From an uncultured delta proteobacterium (lineage in GTDB: Bacteria; Desulfobacterota; WTBG01; CAIYCZ01; CAIRTM01), in assembly GCA_903911225.1 (NCBI GenBank), contig CAIWCT010000006.1:1-43740 (forward strand): DNA of 43,740 nucleotides. Direction: 5' to 3'. Positions 15,877 to 25,147 of the stretch are shown here, piece by piece (the first letter of the stretch is position 1; each line of letters starts with the position of its first letter). A program made the translations under genes and the position numbers. The notes below the pieces were generated by a model. That model was not told the origin of the DNA. It saw nothing but the letters and a program-made list of their open reading frames with translations, and did no database searches.

Positions 15877-17541
15877 TTACATCTTCTCCGGCGCTGTCAC
15901 GCCAAGCAGCGCAAGGCCGTTTTCAAGCACCGTCTTTATCCCGCTCATGAGATTCAGGCGCGCAGAGCTCAGGGCCTGATTATCGGTCACCACGCGATGC
16001 TTGGCATAATAGCTGTGAAACTGCCCCACAAGCTCCATGAGATAGGCCGAAACCCGGTGCGGCTCGGCCGCAAGTGCGCTGCCGGCAACAAGCTCAGGGA
16101 ACTGCGCAAGCTTCTTTATGATCTCGCGCTCCTCGTCCTCAATAAGCAATCCGGCATTTATATCGGCGAATTTTGAAAGCGGCACGCCTTTTTCAACTGC
16201 TTTTGCAATCATGCTGCAGATGCGGGCATGAGCATACTGGACATAATACACCGGATTTTCATCGCTCTGCTTTTTGGCCACCTCCAAATCAAAATCAAGC
16301 TGAGCGTCCGAGCGGCGCGTAAGAAACATAAACCGCGCGGCATCGCTGCCCACTTCTTCAATGACTTCCCGCAGCGTCACAAACTCGCCGCTTCTTGTGG
16401 ACATGGCAACCGGCTGGCCGTCACGAAGCAGATTTACCATCTGCACAAGAATTACGCCCAAAGCGTCCTGAGGCAGGCCCATGGCCTTCAAAATCGCAGC
16501 AAGGCGGGGAACATAGCCGTGATGATCAGCGCCCCAGATGTCGATCACCCGCTCAAACCCGCGCTGAAATTTATTTTTATGATAAGCGATGTCTGAGGCA
16601 AAATAGGTGGTGCGGCCGTCGGCCCGCACCATGACGCGATCTTTTTCATCTCCGAAGTCCGTGGCCTTGAACCACAGCGCGCCTTCTGATTCATAGGCAA
16701 GACCTTTTACCTTCATCTGCTCAAGCGTGGCAGGCACATCCCCCGAGTCAAACAGGGTTTTTTCTGAAAACCAGGAGTCAAACTTCACGCCGAACAGTTC
16801 CAGATCATCCTCAATGCCTTGCAAAATAGTGGATGCAGCAAACTGCGTACACAGCCCCACAGCTTCATCCTCGGGCATATCAAGAATTTTATTGGCCTGT
16901 TTGAGAATCAAGTCCCGGGCAATGTCCAGCATGTACGCACCCCGGTAGAGCCCCTCTTCGGGGAACTCCACATCCTTTTTCAACAGCTGCTGATAGCGCA
17001 GATACAGCGAACGGCCAAGGTTCTGCATCTGGTTGCCGATGTCGTTGATATAATATTCACGCACAACGTCAAAACCGGCAAAGGCAAGCACGCGTGCAAG
17101 TGCGTCGCCCAGAGCCGCACCCCTGCCATGGCCGATATGCAGAGGCCCTGTGGGATTGGCGCTCACAAACTCAACCATCACCCTGCGGCCCTTGCCGACG
17201 CGGCAGGAACCGAAACGTGAACCTTGATCCTCAATATCTTTTAAAACCTCATGCCAGGCATCCTGCCGGAGATAAAAATTAATAAATCCGGGTCCGGCAA
17301 TTTCAAGCTTTTCGATAACAGGATCGCAGCCCTGAAGCCGTGCAACCAGACTCTGTGCAATTTCGCGCGGCGGTTTCTTCTCGCTTTTAGCAAGCATCAT
17401 GGCAACATTAACCGCCAGATCACCGTGCTCACGGCTCCGGGGCGACTCAACGACAAAATCGGGGAGTTCTCCGGTAAACATGCCTTCACTGCGGCATGCG
17501 TCAAAAACCTGTGCAATTATCGTTTTAATTCTTTCCTTCAT
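15877..17541 (-). CDS. argS: Arginyl-tRNA synthetase
   Basis: 554 residues of class I ArgRS. The N-terminal tRNA-binding domain is followed by FVSANPTGPLHIGHGRGA with the HIGH box, WGADHHGYVPRL, and a degenerate KMSKS position read as AMSTRSGE, which is normal for ArgRS. The C-terminal DALR anticodon domain includes YVQYAHARICSM and YYAKHRVV. It charges tRNA-Arg in the cytoplasm. ATG 17541 is chosen over the GTG at 17547 because AGGTGAT is the better ribosome binding site for the ATG. A promoter candidate lies at 17617-17645. Confidence 0.97.
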   Translation of the reverse strand: MKERIKTIIAQVFDACRSEGMFTGELPDFVVESPRSREHGDLAVNVAMMLAKSEKKPPREIAQSLVARLQGCDPVIEKLEIAGPGFINFYLRQDAWHEVLKDIEDQGSRFGSCRVGKGRRVMVEFVSANPTGPLHIGHGRGAALGDALARVLAFAGFDVVREYYINDIGNQMQNLGRSLYLRYQQLLKKDVEFPEEGLYRGAYMLDIARDLILKQANKILDMPEDEAVGLCTQFAASTILQGIEDDLELFGVKFDSWFSEKTLFDSGDVPATLEQMKVKGLAYESEGALWFKATDFGDEKDRVMVRADGRTTYFASDIAYHKNKFQRGFERVIDIWGADHHGYVPRLAAILKAMGLPQDALGVILVQMVNLLRDGQPVAMSTRSGEFVTLREVIEEVGSDAARFMFLTRRSDAQLDFDLEVAKKQSDENPVYYVQYAHARICSMIAKAVEKGVPLSKFADINAGLLIEDEEREIIKKLAQFPELVAGSALAAEPHRVSAYLMELVGQFHSYYAKHRVVTDNQALSSARLNLMSGIKTVLENGLALLGVTAPEKM

Positions 17542-17616
17542 GATCACCTGGACGAATAAATAAGACTACACAATATAAATAAAAGCGCCCCAATAGAGGC
17601 CCTGCTTATCTTGCAT

Positions 17617-17645
17617 GTTTTATCCGCTTCACTCTGTTTAGTCAA
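17617..17645 (-). promoter_or_regulatory. Probable sigma-70 promoter for argS
   Basis: On the minus strand TTGACT (17645-17640) is followed after 17 bases by TAAAAC (17622-17617). It stands between the end of the polysaccharide operon and argS and gives a leader of about 70 bases. Confidence 0.5.
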
Positions 17646-17730
17646 GACAAATGGTAACCGCAGGCGCGAGCGCAAGCCCCTGACAGGCAAAGCTTGAGCT
17701 CAGAGAAGGCTGCTGCGGCATGACCTGTTC

Positions 17731-19041
17731 TTAGCGTTTTAACGTCTCGCTCAGCTCCTTTGGAACCAGGTCGACAAATGTTGCATTGGGATAGGGTCCC
17801 GGCGGCGAAAACATATGGTCGACTATGAGCATGGGCGGCAGGCCTGCCAGTGCCGCATATCCCGTCTTGCCGTAGACCGGGTGGGACAGGGCATTCCAGG
17901 TATCGGCATCGGCGGGAATTTTTCCTTTGGAAAGACTGTTGAGCTCCTGCAGCCATGCCTTTGCAGCCGCGCGCTGGGCGTCGGTTTTCAACCACGAGCC
18001 GTAGGGGTGGTCGGGAATGAACGGCGAGAACTCCTGCCCCCAGTAGCCGTCGGGGAAGCGCCTGACGATATAGGCGGGGCTGATCTGCTTCCAGCTCTGC
18101 TGCTTCAGTGTCTGCCGCGTTTTTTGAAAAGCAATCACTTTATCGCCGTAAGCCGTGAGCCTGAAGGATTTATCCATGAGAGCCTTTGCGTGCTCCACAT
18201 AGGCATAGTCGAACCCGCGCTCCACGGCAAAGCAAAGCGCATCGTAGAGTTCGTCGGGGCTGTGGCCGCCCTTTCCGGCATTGCCCTCATCGGGGAATTT
18301 ATCCTTGAACCATACATCAACGCATGCCCACAGCTCGGGCCGGCCATACTGAATGCTTGCACCCGCATACATATAGTACATCAGATCATTGTATGTCTCT
18401 TTCAACAGCTTGGGCGCAAGCGTCACCCCGGCCTGCGCCGCAGGATGGGCGTAATCGGGAAACACCATTTCAAAAACGAGTTTTTTTCCGTACCCCTCAT
18501 AATATTTCACAAGCTCTGCCATCTTTTTTACCACCATATCATGGGCTTCTATGACGGGGCGGTTCTGCGTGTCGGCGAAATACGGCTTTGTCACGTTTCC
18601 CTTAATTTTAACGCCGCATAGGCTCTGCATAAGCTCGGGCTCATCATACACGACGCCTAAAAACAGAGGGTCGGCCTGCAGCTTTTTCAGGGTTTCAGGC
18701 TTCAGGTCATAGCGGTAGGTGCCGTCGGGCTGCTGGAAATAAAAGTAGCCGGGCACATAGTTCACCAGTTCCGTGTTGAACAGATATTGATAATTGTTTT
18801 TTCGGCAGAAATCGACGATCTCCATCAGGCGGGCATCCGACACCTCTTCCTCGGGCGAGAGATGCCAGACGATAAATTCACAGCCCATTTGTTTCAGAGC
18901 GTCGCCGAAAGCAGGCTTGGTTATCTGCCGGTCCCAGTTGTCTGCATTGATACCGAACCGGAACGCGCCGGCATCACTGCTCCAGGCCATAAACAATAAT
19001 AATGGCACAAGCAGCACAATACGATTTACAGAAAGCTTCAT
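17731..19041 (-). CDS. Secreted protein of unknown family, possible glycoside hydrolase
   Basis: 436 residues with a clear signal peptide (MKLSVNRIVLLVPLLLFMAW then SSDAGA). The mature part looks like a TIM-barrel enzyme: an opening FRFGINADNWDR, then acidic strand ends such as FLGVVYDEPEL, LVFEMVFPDY and YAYVEHAKAL, which could supply catalytic acids. I do not recognise the family. As the last gene of the polysaccharide operon, 43 bases behind a glycosyltransferase, it could trim or release the polymer in the periplasm or outside, but this is inference from place only. ATG 19041 with GGGGA upstream is chosen; the longer frame to 19257 overlaps the glycosyltransferase and would hide the signal peptide. 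Confidence 0.7.
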   Translation of the reverse strand: MKLSVNRIVLLVPLLLFMAWSSDAGAFRFGINADNWDRQITKPAFGDALKQMGCEFIVWHLSPEEEVSDARLMEIVDFCRKNNYQYLFNTELVNYVPGYFYFQQPDGTYRYDLKPETLKKLQADPLFLGVVYDEPELMQSLCGVKIKGNVTKPYFADTQNRPVIEAHDMVVKKMAELVKYYEGYGKKLVFEMVFPDYAHPAAQAGVTLAPKLLKETYNDLMYYMYAGASIQYGRPELWACVDVWFKDKFPDEGNAGKGGHSPDELYDALCFAVERGFDYAYVEHAKALMDKSFRLTAYGDKVIAFQKTRQTLKQQSWKQISPAYIVRRFPDGYWGQEFSPFIPDHPYGSWLKTDAQRAAAKAWLQELNSLSKGKIPADADTWNALSHPVYGKTGYAALAGLPPMLIVDHMFSPPGPYPNATFVDLVPKELSETLKR

Positions 19042-19084
19042 TTCGTGTCCCCAAAAAAACAGCCTTTTGCAGGCATGCACAAAT

Positions 19085-20152
19085 TCAACTTTTAAAAATA
19101 GCCGCGTACAGGTCGACCCATTTTTCAAGGCTGTAGCCGTCGGCAACGGTGCGGCGGCCCTCCCGGCCCATTGTACGGCGCAATCGACTATCGGCCGCAA
19201 GCATACCAAGCTTTGTCTCCCACTCTGTATCCGAAGCGGCAAGCATGCCGTTCTCACCGTCGCGGATCACCTCTGCATTGGCCCCCACAGGAGAGGCCAC
19301 CACCGGCACGCCCGCGGCCATGAATTGAATAATTTTAAATGCGCATTTGCCATGGGCAAAGGCAAAATCACGAAGCGGCATTACGCCTATATCAAAATCG
19401 GCGAAATAGTCAAGCTCCCGGGCAAGCTCCCATGGAACATACTGCAGCCCCCCATCATCCCATGGCCGCTTTTCAGTGACCCCGACGATAATGGCCTGCA
19501 CGCCCATGGCTTTGCGCAATGAGCGCAGCGGTTTTTCAAGCATGTCGATATGCGGAGCATTGGAAGGCATGCCGATCCACCCGATGCGGATGGCAGACGA
19601 TGGCCGATGCTCTACAGCGCCGTACCTGGCCATGCTCACCACCGTAGGAATGACATGCACACGATTGCTGAAGCGGGTAAAATAATCGGCAAGGAAACTG
19701 TTGCCGCAAATGATGGCGGCATAGCTGCCTGCCGTTGCTTCAAACTTCCCGAAGTCGCGCAGGCGATGATGGATAAAGCTTGTGGTGGCCTCATCAGGAA
19801 GAAAAATGGCGTCGTCGATGTCCAGCACAACCTTCTTGTGCATCCCCAGCAGCAGCCTTTCAAGCAGCGGCGGCCCGATCGGCGATAGCTCCCGGCTAAT
19901 CCAGACGGCATCATAGCCTCTTGCAGAGCGCGCAATCTCTACAGCCCGGCCAACCCAGGCTGCGCTGTAGCAGAGCATCTTGAGGGGAACTCCACCGGGC
20001 TGCTGAAACAACCGGTGCAGACGATCACCAAAAAGGCTACGGTGATCCACCGTGATGCCGCGTCTGGCGAACGGCTCAATATACTGCAGAATCCGGTACC
20101 GCGTGTCGGGTGCAAGCAGCGGTTTGACCGTCAGGGCAAGCACCTTCACCAT
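19085..20152 (-). CDS. Glycosyltransferase, GT4-like
   Basis: 355 residues of GT-B type. The N-terminal half has a donor/acceptor fold start (VKVLALTVKPLLAPDTRYRI) with VVLDIDDAIF; the C-terminal half has IRIGWIGMPSNAPHI and FKIIQFMAAGVPVVASPVGANAEVI, the sugar-nucleotide binding region of family 4, where the usual E-x7-E is reduced to K-x-Q spacing. It would add one sugar of the repeat unit on the cytoplasmic face. Its ATG overlaps the end of the previous glycosyltransferase gene by 7 bases, so the two are coupled. Sugar specificity cannot be read. Confidence 0.83.
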   Translation of the reverse strand: MVKVLALTVKPLLAPDTRYRILQYIEPFARRGITVDHRSLFGDRLHRLFQQPGGVPLKMLCYSAAWVGRAVEIARSARGYDAVWISRELSPIGPPLLERLLLGMHKKVVLDIDDAIFLPDEATTSFIHHRLRDFGKFEATAGSYAAIICGNSFLADYFTRFSNRVHVIPTVVSMARYGAVEHRPSSAIRIGWIGMPSNAPHIDMLEKPLRSLRKAMGVQAIIVGVTEKRPWDDGGLQYVPWELARELDYFADFDIGVMPLRDFAFAHGKCAFKIIQFMAAGVPVVASPVGANAEVIRDGENGMLAASDTEWETKLGMLAADSRLRRTMGREGRRTVADGYSLEKWVDLYAAIFKS

Positions 20153-21063
20153 AGCATCACCTTAAGATATCCCCTTGCCTTCTCGCGATAGAGGGATTTT
20201 CGTGTTGCCAGAAAAAAACATATAAAAACCATTGCCTTTGCGGCACCCTCCAGCTTGTTCAACAGCCAGAGGAGCAAAATCTGCCGGATGGAAAAATATT
20301 TTTTAAAATACAAAAGCCTGCTTTTTCTGAGCATGGCAATCATGGCGGCGGCAGCCGGCTGGCTTTCGCATGACTGCCCGCTCTGATGCATCACCTTTGC
20401 CTCGGCACAAAACCAAACCGAAAGCCCTGCCTCACGCACGCGCCTGCAAAAATCAACCTCTTCAAAATAGACAAAGAATTGTTCATCAAAACCATGAAAA
20501 CGCTCAAAGATGCTGCGGTGCATAAAAAAGCATGCGCCGATCACCTGTTCCACGGCCCGCGATTCGGTATGTGAAAAGTGCAGCAGCCTGTAGCCGCCCA
20601 CCATGCGGTCCAGTCCCGTCATATCCAGTAAAATTCTTCCCGGCGTGGGAAGATTACGGCAGGTTTTGGTGACGCAGCCGTTTCCATCCAGCATCTGCGG
20701 GCCTGCTACAGCTCGAGTAGCGCAGCGCTGCAGGCAATCGATAAGCCCGGCTGCCGCATCGGTGGACAAACAGGTGTCCGGGTTAAGAAACATGAAGTAA
20801 TCGCCAAGGGCCTGCCTGGCGCCGGTATTGCAGCCGCAGGCAAAGCCGAGATTGGAGCCTGGCTGCACCAGGCGCACGGCGGCCCCGGGATTGCCGGCTT
20901 GAAAGTGCATAATGCTGCGGCTGGTGAGGCTGTCGGGAGAGTTGTCGACAATGACCGCTTCCCAGGCCATGCTCATGTGCTGCACGAGTGAGTCAAGACA
21001 GGGCCCAATGGATGCTTCATTGTTATAGGCGACAATGATGACCGAAACCACGGGATGGCTCAT
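20146..21063 (-). CDS. Glycosyltransferase family 2, rhamnosyltransferase-like
   Basis: 305 residues. GT-A start VSVIIVAYNNEASIGPCLDSL, then NLGFACGCNTGARQA and the metal-binding region FMFLNPDT, which is the pattern of the rhamnosyl/N-acetylglucosaminyl group of family 2. FVYFEEVDFCRRVREAGL gives the acceptor-side ED motif. The C-terminus has a hydrophobic stretch (about 260-285) for membrane contact. Head-to-tail in the polysaccharide operon, overlapping the next gene. Confidence 0.87.
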   Translation of the reverse strand: MSHPVVSVIIVAYNNEASIGPCLDSLVQHMSMAWEAVIVDNSPDSLTSRSIMHFQAGNPGAAVRLVQPGSNLGFACGCNTGARQALGDYFMFLNPDTCLSTDAAAGLIDCLQRCATRAVAGPQMLDGNGCVTKTCRNLPTPGRILLDMTGLDRMVGGYRLLHFSHTESRAVEQVIGACFFMHRSIFERFHGFDEQFFVYFEEVDFCRRVREAGLSVWFCAEAKVMHQSGQSCESQPAAAAMIAMLRKSRLLYFKKYFSIRQILLLWLLNKLEGAAKAMVFICFFLATRKSLYREKARGYLKVMLW

Positions 21064-21087
21064 ATGTTATATCCTTTGCGCGACCGG

Positions 21088-21561
21088 TCACTTATTCCAT
21101 CGCATAAACTTGACCGCCTGCAGATTGTCGGCGTTCTGTTCATAGCCCTGGTCAAGCATCAGGTTAAAATCCCAGCTGCGGCCCTGATAACTGCCCGAAA
21201 TTTTCCGCAGCGGCATAAGCATCCCGTCAATATGTACGCCGCCGTCCTGATTCTGAACTTCCACCTTGAACACAGGCTTCATATTACGATTACCCACCAG
21301 CTTGTCGAACTTAATTTCGCGCAGTTCTGTAAACGGCATGCCGTGATACTTGCCCTGTTCTTTTATAATTACAATGGCCGTTTCCTGCGACACGCGGTCA
21401 TTGTAATAATAAAATTTGATATTTTGAATATAGAGCGGCTCCATTTTGCCCTTGATGTAGAGATATGCGTCAGCGGCAGCCGCCGCACCCGCCGACATGA
21501 CAACCCCGAGCACAGCAGGAATCGCCACAGCAAGCATTTTTTTCAAAAGACATCTTTTCAT
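21088..21561 (-). CDS. Small secreted protein of unknown function
   Basis: 157 residues. A signal peptide (KRCLLKKMLAVAIPAVLGVVM then SAGAAAAADA) is followed by about 130 residues rich in alternating polar/hydrophobic strands (YLYIKGKMEPLYIQNIKFYYY, FKVEVQNQDGGVHIDG). No family is recognised. ATG 21561 is preceded by GGGAGAG; the frame upstream to 21612 overlaps the neighbouring gene. It lies between two glycosyltransferase genes in a polysaccharide operon, so it may be a periplasmic helper of assembly, or a surface partner of the polymer. Confidence 0.72.
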   Translation of the reverse strand: MKRCLLKKMLAVAIPAVLGVVMSAGAAAAADAYLYIKGKMEPLYIQNIKFYYYNDRVSQETAIVIIKEQGKYHGMPFTELREIKFDKLVGNRNMKPVFKVEVQNQDGGVHIDGMLMPLRKISGSYQGRSWDFNLMLDQGYEQNADNLQAVKFMRWNK

Positions 21562-21577
21562 ATGCTCTCCCTGCCTG

Positions 21578-22483
21578 TCATGAATCATTCTCCGACTGCA
21601 GGCACTCGGCATACCCCCGCAGAAACGCGTCGCGGCACCGCAGGCGGAGATACATCTCGTAGCCCACCAGGCGGGCTATGCCCGGCAGCCGCAGAAGCAG
21701 AGCCAGTACCGGCCGCTGCAGCTCCATGTACGCAACAATCCGCTCAATGTTCAGCGCACCGGCTATTTCGGGATAGTGAATCTTGAGCACGCGCGTAGCA
21801 TAGCCGACCTTGTACTCGCGGCCCACCAGGCCATCTTCGGTCATGGGATGATAATGATAGGCCCATGCCCTGCTGTTGATACCCAGACGAAGACCTGCAC
21901 GGGCAAGAGTATAGGCAAAGGCCGTGTCCTCATAGGCATACCGCTTTGCCGTCAGCACATCATCAAATCCGCCGCTGCTCAGGGCATCGGCCCTGCGAAG
22001 AGCCAGATTGGCTGTATAAATATTTAAAAAACTCGCCTCCCGGTCATTGCCCACCGGGGCAAACCCGAACTGCATGCCCCGCGACTCCATAAAACCTATG
22101 ACCGGTGCTTTTTCCACATCGGGGTGCCAGCGCAGCACGCCCTGAGACACATCAAAGCCTTCAGCCAAAAAATCAGCATGCCGCCGGAGAAGTGCGGCAT
22201 CGGGGAAAACGTCATCATCAAGAAAAAGAATATACTCCATGCGCGCTACCCGCAGGCCGGCATTGCGCGCAGCGCCAGGCCCCTTATTCTTCTGCGTGAT
22301 GACCGTCAGGTGCAGGTTATCACGCAGCCGATACTGCTCAAGCAGGGCTGATGTCAAATCAGTAGACCCGTCATCAATCACAATAAACTCGCAGGCTTCT
22401 ACGCCCTCCATGGCCAGCATGCAGGCTAAGCTTCGCTGCAGAATATCAGCCCGGTTGCATGTTGGAATGATGATGCTAAACAT
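21578..22483 (-). CDS. Glycosyltransferase family 2
   Basis: 301 residues. GT-A fold: FSIIIPTCNRADILQRSLACM, EFIVIDDGSTD and ILFLDDDVFP (DDD metal motif), then the acceptor region with YAYEDTAFAYTLARAGL. ATG 22483 is preferred because the fold's first strand starts at residue 2; a GTG at 22513 just behind the upstream gene is possible but has only a weak AGG. It would add a sugar of the repeat unit in the cytoplasm. Confidence 0.87.
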   Translation of the reverse strand: MFSIIIPTCNRADILQRSLACMLAMEGVEACEFIVIDDGSTDLTSALLEQYRLRDNLHLTVITQKNKGPGAARNAGLRVARMEYILFLDDDVFPDAALLRRHADFLAEGFDVSQGVLRWHPDVEKAPVIGFMESRGMQFGFAPVGNDREASFLNIYTANLALRRADALSSGGFDDVLTAKRYAYEDTAFAYTLARAGLRLGINSRAWAYHYHPMTEDGLVGREYKVGYATRVLKIHYPEIAGALNIERIVAYMELQRPVLALLLRLPGIARLVGYEMYLRLRCRDAFLRGYAECLQSENDS

Positions 22484-22522
22484 GGCTGCAACCCGATATG
22501 CAGCATGCCCCACTGTTGCCTG

Positions 22523-23059
22523 TCATGAGCGCACCTTAATTAATCTAGCGGGGATACCGCCCACAATGCTGTATTCCGGCACATCTTTAACAACAACGGC
22601 ATGGGCCGCCACAATGGCTCCCCTGCCTATTTTTACATTAGCCCCAACTGTTGCTTTTGCCGTTATACAGCAGTCATCCCCTATGATTGTTTCTCCCGGC
22701 GTGTAACCCTGATCGGCGATATACTGGTCGGCGGCGGTGAGATGATTGACATCAAAAATAGTTGCGCTCTGTCCGACGAGAGTTTTAACGCCGATCTCAA
22801 CTTTATTCGTGCATCCGATCCAGGCATAGCAGCCAATGCTGGCATCTCTTTTCACAATCAGCGTTCCGGTTGAAGCGCATTCAAGAATAGCCCCTTTTTT
22901 TATATAGACCCCTTCTTCAAGCAGCACTCGTCCGCCGCACTCAATTTTAAAACTGACATCAGGCTCAAAAAAAACAAAACCTGTCATCTTCAGTCCCCGA
23001 TGCATCAGGCGAGCGCGAAGATAGCGCGCGACAAAGAAAAATTTTTTCAGCAGCTGCAT
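22523..23059 (-). CDS. Left-handed beta-helix acyltransferase (hexapeptide family)
   Basis: 178 residues with hexapeptide repeats across most of the length (for example IGCYAWIGCTNKVEIGVKTLVG and ITAKATVGANVKIGRGAIVAAHAVV) and the closing VGGIPARLIK found in sugar O-acetyltransferases such as the Wbb/Cap groups. The likely catalytic His is in DVNHLT. It would transfer an acetyl group from acetyl-CoA to a sugar of the polymer. ATG 23059 follows GGAGCAAGGAG. Confidence 0.85.
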   Translation of the reverse strand: MQLLKKFFFVARYLRARLMHRGLKMTGFVFFEPDVSFKIECGGRVLLEEGVYIKKGAILECASTGTLIVKRDASIGCYAWIGCTNKVEIGVKTLVGQSATIFDVNHLTAADQYIADQGYTPGETIIGDDCCITAKATVGANVKIGRGAIVAAHAVVVKDVPEYSIVGGIPARLIKVRS

Positions 23060-23077
23060 ACTCCTTGCTCCTTGCAC

Positions 23078-23992
23078 TTACATCTCTTGATCCGGTTTTA
23101 TTGCTCGCCGATAGCCGCCTGCCCACAGGCAATAGTAAAGATACACGGATTTTCGGTGCAACAAATAACGCAGCAGGTACATGCCAGCCACCATCGCACG
23201 CCAGGCCAGTGCATAGGGCAGGCCATTGTGTTTGACAAAATAGCACCATGCGCTTTCAAAATACCGAAACACCATGACATCGACGGTTTTGTACCGCTTT
23301 GTGGTGCTGCGCTTGCCCGTGTGCAGGATCTCGGCATCGTGCACATAGAAAACCTTCAGTCCGGCATCGCGCAGTCGTTTGCACAGATCGGTCTCCTCAT
23401 AATAAAGAAAAAACCTCTCGTCAAATTCCCCGATACGGTCAAAGACCTCTTTCCTGAACATCATGCACGATCCCTGCAGCGCTTCAACCTCACGTGTTGA
23501 GCAATGATCCCAAAAGGAATAGTAAGGCATACCCGCGATCCTGTTTCCGGGAAAACGGAAGGTGAGGGTCGAATGCTCGAGAAATTCTCGCCACAGCGAC
23601 GGCAGAGCCCTGCCTGCGCCAAAAAGAATAGCGCCGTCCTGCTCACGGGTCAGGGGACCGGCAGCGCCGCACTGCGGACGGCCCCGCATAAAGGCCATCA
23701 GAATGCTCAGCGCGTCATTGAGCAGCATGGTATCGGGGTTGAGAAACAGCAGAAATTCTCCTGTGGCATGCCGGGCGCCGATATTGCAGCCTGCGCCGAA
23801 GCCGGCATTGCGCTGATTGCGAATAAGGCTGATATCACGGCGCACAAGCGGCTCAACTCCTTCAGCAGATGCATTATCAACGACGATGATTTCAAAGCTG
23901 ACGCCTGCGGTGCGCTGCCGCACCGATGCCACAGAGGCCAGTATCTCCCGGGCGCTGTTCCAGTTGACATATATGACAGAAACATCCGTCAT
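23078..23992 (-). CDS. Glycosyltransferase family 2, rhamnosyltransferase-like
   Basis: 304 residues. VSVIYVNWNSAREILASVASV, EIIVVDNAS, NAGFGAGCNIGARHA and LLFLNPDT identify the same family 2 subgroup as the gene at 20146-21063, with FFLYYEETDLCKRLRDAGL on the acceptor side and a hydrophobic C-terminal stretch. AGGAG lies 6 bases before ATG 23992. The two paralogues may add consecutive related sugars. Confidence 0.88.
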   Translation of the reverse strand: MTDVSVIYVNWNSAREILASVASVRQRTAGVSFEIIVVDNASAEGVEPLVRRDISLIRNQRNAGFGAGCNIGARHATGEFLLFLNPDTMLLNDALSILMAFMRGRPQCGAAGPLTREQDGAILFGAGRALPSLWREFLEHSTLTFRFPGNRIAGMPYYSFWDHCSTREVEALQGSCMMFRKEVFDRIGEFDERFFLYYEETDLCKRLRDAGLKVFYVHDAEILHTGKRSTTKRYKTVDVMVFRYFESAWCYFVKHNGLPYALAWRAMVAGMYLLRYLLHRKSVYLYYCLWAGGYRRAIKPDQEM

Positions 23993-24001
23993 GTAAGCTC
24001 C

Positions 24002-25147
24002 TTAGATCTTTGTGCCATGAGGCCCCTCTCCTGCCGCAGTCTTACAATACAGCGCTTCAAGTCCGCCGATATTTTTTGTAATGTCCAAACAGCCGATCAT
24101 GTGCTGCCGCGCGGCCTCACCGATACCGGCTCTCAAGGCCTCATTGCCCAGCAGTTCCACAATACGGTTTACCATTGTCTGGCTGTCGTCAAGAGGAACC
24201 AGGAATCCGTTCAAGCCATGGCTGATGCAGTCGGTATTACCCACAACATCAGTTGCCACAACTGCTTTGCCCAGGCCCATAGCCTCGATCACCGTGAGCG
24301 GCATCCCTTCATAGCGGGCAGTGGACACATAGCACCGGCTGTGGGCAATAATACCCAGAGCCTGCTCATGGCTAACCCATGGCAGCAGTACAAACGCATC
24401 ATCGAGTCCTTCGGCATGTATCATATCACGCAATCGTTGTTCCAGTGGCGCAAAAAAACCAACGCCTGCAAGAATGCATTTGATTGCAAGGCCCTGCCCG
24501 CGCAGAAGTGCCATGACACGAACAAGCATGTCAATATTCTTCTGATATGAGGGCCTGCCCGCCATGCAGATATAGTCAAAATCATAGGTTCGGGGGTACG
24601 GGTGCAGCAAAGCCGGGGCAATGCTGTTTACCCACGTCGCCGTCTTCTCAGGCCTAAACCCTATTTTTTCACAGGCAAGCCGCCGCTCCGATTCGGAACA
24701 GGCGACAAGAAGACTGGTGCATGCGCGAGCCATCTTCTCAAGGACGATATAGCGCCGCCGCGTCGCCGGAGAGGACGAAGATAAAAAAGAAAAAGCATGG
24801 GGCGTATAGATCGTGGGTATTCCCAGAAGCCAGCCCGCAATCCGTCCGACATATCCGCCCTTGGCGCTGTGAGCATGCACGATATGGGGCCTGAGGCGCT
24901 TCAGCTCCCGAACGGTTATTGCCAGCGTGCGCAGGTCATGTGCAGGATTGATGCGGCGCTCATAGGGCACAAAAACCGTCCTGGCCTGCCCGTCGCTTTT
25001 TGTCATAAAATCATATGTGCCGGGCGGCAGCATCACAACAGAGGAAAACCGCGAAACATCCAGATGGCGGATAATATTTTTAATGGCCACCTCAACGCCG
25101 CCCAGAGCCTGGGTGATGTGAACAACTGTAATAGGTCCGGTCTTCAC
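24002..25147 (-). CDS. Glycosyltransferase family 4
   Basis: 381 residues, GT-B. ITVVHITQALGGVEVAIKNII with the glycine-rich donor loop, IVHAHSAKGGYVGRIAGWL in the middle, and STARYEGMPLTVIEAMGLGKAVVATDVVGNTD, the E-x7-E nucleotide-sugar motif of GT4. The GTG at 25147 overlaps the stop of the polymerase gene in GTGA and has AAAGGAG 8 bases upstream, so it is chosen over the ATG at 25171. Confidence 0.9.
   Translation of the reverse strand: MKTGPITVVHITQALGGVEVAIKNIIRHLDVSRFSSVVMLPPGTYDFMTKSDGQARTVFVPYERRINPAHDLRTLAITVRELKRLRPHIVHAHSAKGGYVGRIAGWLLGIPTIYTPHAFSFLSSSSPATRRRYIVLEKMARACTSLLVACSESERRLACEKIGFRPEKTATWVNSIAPALLHPYPRTYDFDYICMAGRPSYQKNIDMLVRVMALLRGQGLAIKCILAGVGFFAPLEQRLRDMIHAEGLDDAFVLLPWVSHEQALGIIAHSRCYVSTARYEGMPLTVIEAMGLGKAVVATDVVGNTDCISHGLNGFLVPLDDSQTMVNRIVELLGNEALRAGIGEAARQHMIGCLDITKNIGGLEALYCKTAAGEGPHGTKI

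Noticed and set aside
17642-17995. 117-residue minus-strand ORF at the end of the polysaccharide operon
   Set aside because: Overlaps the 3' end of the secreted protein gene in another frame and the argS promoter; low-complexity, Arg/Ala-rich translation.
23504-24550. 348-residue plus-strand ORF opposite the glycosyltransferase genes
   Set aside because: It crosses two convincing minus-strand genes and shows no protein-like domain pattern.
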